NCBI GenBank assembly: GCA_003553305.1 | Contig: PWEB01000300.1 | Span: 1-6,887 of the forward strand | Length of the DNA: 6,887 bases | Source of the DNA: Syntrophomonadaceae bacterium | Lineage (GTDB): Bacteria; Bacillota; Dethiobacteria; DTU022 | Direction: 5' to 3' | Shown here: positions 6,655-6,887 of the stretch, piece by piece | Numbering within the stretch: position 1 is the stretch's first letter | How the letters are laid out: each line of letters opens with the position of its first letter | The notes under the pieces: generated by a model | Told to the model about the DNA's origin: nothing | Database searches by the model: none | The model's input: only the letters and a program-made list of their open reading frames with translations | Translations under genes and position numbers: made by a program

Positions 6655-6704
6655 TAATATACCCTCTATGGGTATATTATATCAAACCCCTGTATTAAAT
6701 GCAA
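6655..6704 (-). promoter_or_regulatory. copZ promoter overlapped by a CsoR-type operator
   Basis: On the minus strand TTGCAT (6699-6704) and a perfect TATAAT (6676-6681) are separated by 17 bases. A 10-bp perfect inverted repeat, TAATATACCC (6655-6664) and GGGTATATTA (6670-6679) with a 5-base centre, covers the -10 and the expected transcription start. Its TACCC...GGGTA core matches the site in the csoR promoter. Bound CsoR would block open-complex formation. The leader to the copZ ATG is about 48 bases. Confidence 0.85.
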
Positions 6705-6712
6705 CCCGGAAA

Positions 6713-6868
6713 TTAATAATTTAATTCTTCTTGAGAACCTTCTTCGCTGTTCTGTCTCCCGGCATGGCCGCCACAGCAACCACCGCCCCTGCTGTGCATT
6801 CTTAACATGAAAAAGACAAGCGCTCCCAATATAATGTACCTGCCGTACTGGGCCCATAGTTCGGCCAT
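6713..6868 (-). CDS. 51-residue membrane peptide with Cys/His metal-binding tail
   Basis: The reading frame gives MAELWAQYGRYIILGALVFF, then MLRMHSRGGGCCGGHAGRQ and an acidic tail ending EELNY. Residues about 9-22 form one membrane helix, with the positive side just after it (R, H, R), and a GGGCCGGH motif follows. Small proteins of this form, one helix plus a Gly/Cys/His tail, recur in copper and heavy-metal clusters of Firmicutes. I know of no assigned function; metal capture at the membrane next to an exporter is inference. Start: ATG 6868 with GAGGTG (6874-6879) five bases upstream. A longer open frame on the same strand (6666-6857) overlaps it but lacks the composition of a real protein. 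It lies upstream of the copZ promoter, so it may belong to a transcript that begins beyond the window. Confidence 0.72.
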   Translation of the reverse strand: MAELWAQYGRYIILGALVFFMLRMHSRGGGCCGGHAGRQNSEEGSQEELNY

Positions 6869-6887
6869 CTTTACACCTCTTTTCCTT

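Overview
The window looks like a piece of a Gram-positive anaerobe chromosome, most likely a Clostridia/Peptococcaceae-type Firmicute. This is an inference from strong AGGAGG-like ribosome binding sites, consensus sigma-A promoters, a moderately AT-rich composition, a CsoR-type copper regulon with a small CopZ, and a large PAS/GAF/GGDEF/HD-GYP signalling protein. No rRNA, tRNA or CRISPR array is visible.

Left third (about 1-2175). A decayed insertion sequence of the ISAzo13 type lies on the minus strand. Its transposase (207-1991) still shows the DDE residues and the C-terminal family signature, but it is broken by a -1 shift at an A7 run, an amber codon and a compensating +1 shift. It has an unusual N-terminal extension of about 150 residues that looks DNA-binding, and it keeps a near-consensus promoter. 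The IS ends are not certain.

Middle (about 2178-5062). Next to the IS is a plus-strand HD-GYP (c-di-GMP phosphodiesterase) pseudogene, truncated at its N-terminus and frameshifted twice. Convergent to it is an intact 774-residue sensor protein with two PAS domains, a GAF, a GGDEF with RxxD I-site, and a complete HD-GYP. It starts at TTG behind an unusual run of eight G that serves as its Shine-Dalgarno sequence.

Right third (5230-6887). This is a copper-handling locus. It holds a 57-codon C-terminal remnant of a CopA-type copper ATPase, then csoR on the plus strand. Facing csoR on the minus strand are a 51-residue membrane peptide with a Cys/His-rich tail, a CopZ-like HMA chaperone and a short YHS/TRASH-like protein. 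Two matching CsoR-type operators are readable: one in the spacer of the csoR promoter and one over the -10 of the copZ promoter. A hairpin fully paired only in minus-strand RNA ends the copZ-YHS transcript. The working model is that CsoR represses itself and copZ-YHS until Cu(I) binds. CopZ and the YHS protein then buffer or pass on copper. The exporter in this window is only a remnant, so a working CopA would have to be elsewhere, possibly just past the right edge.

I did not find a clearly new system. The points most worth a second look are the paired operators around a copper locus whose ATPase is a relic, the G8 tract in the translation start of the c-di-GMP protein, and the wHTH-extended ISAzo13 transposase with its A7 shift site.
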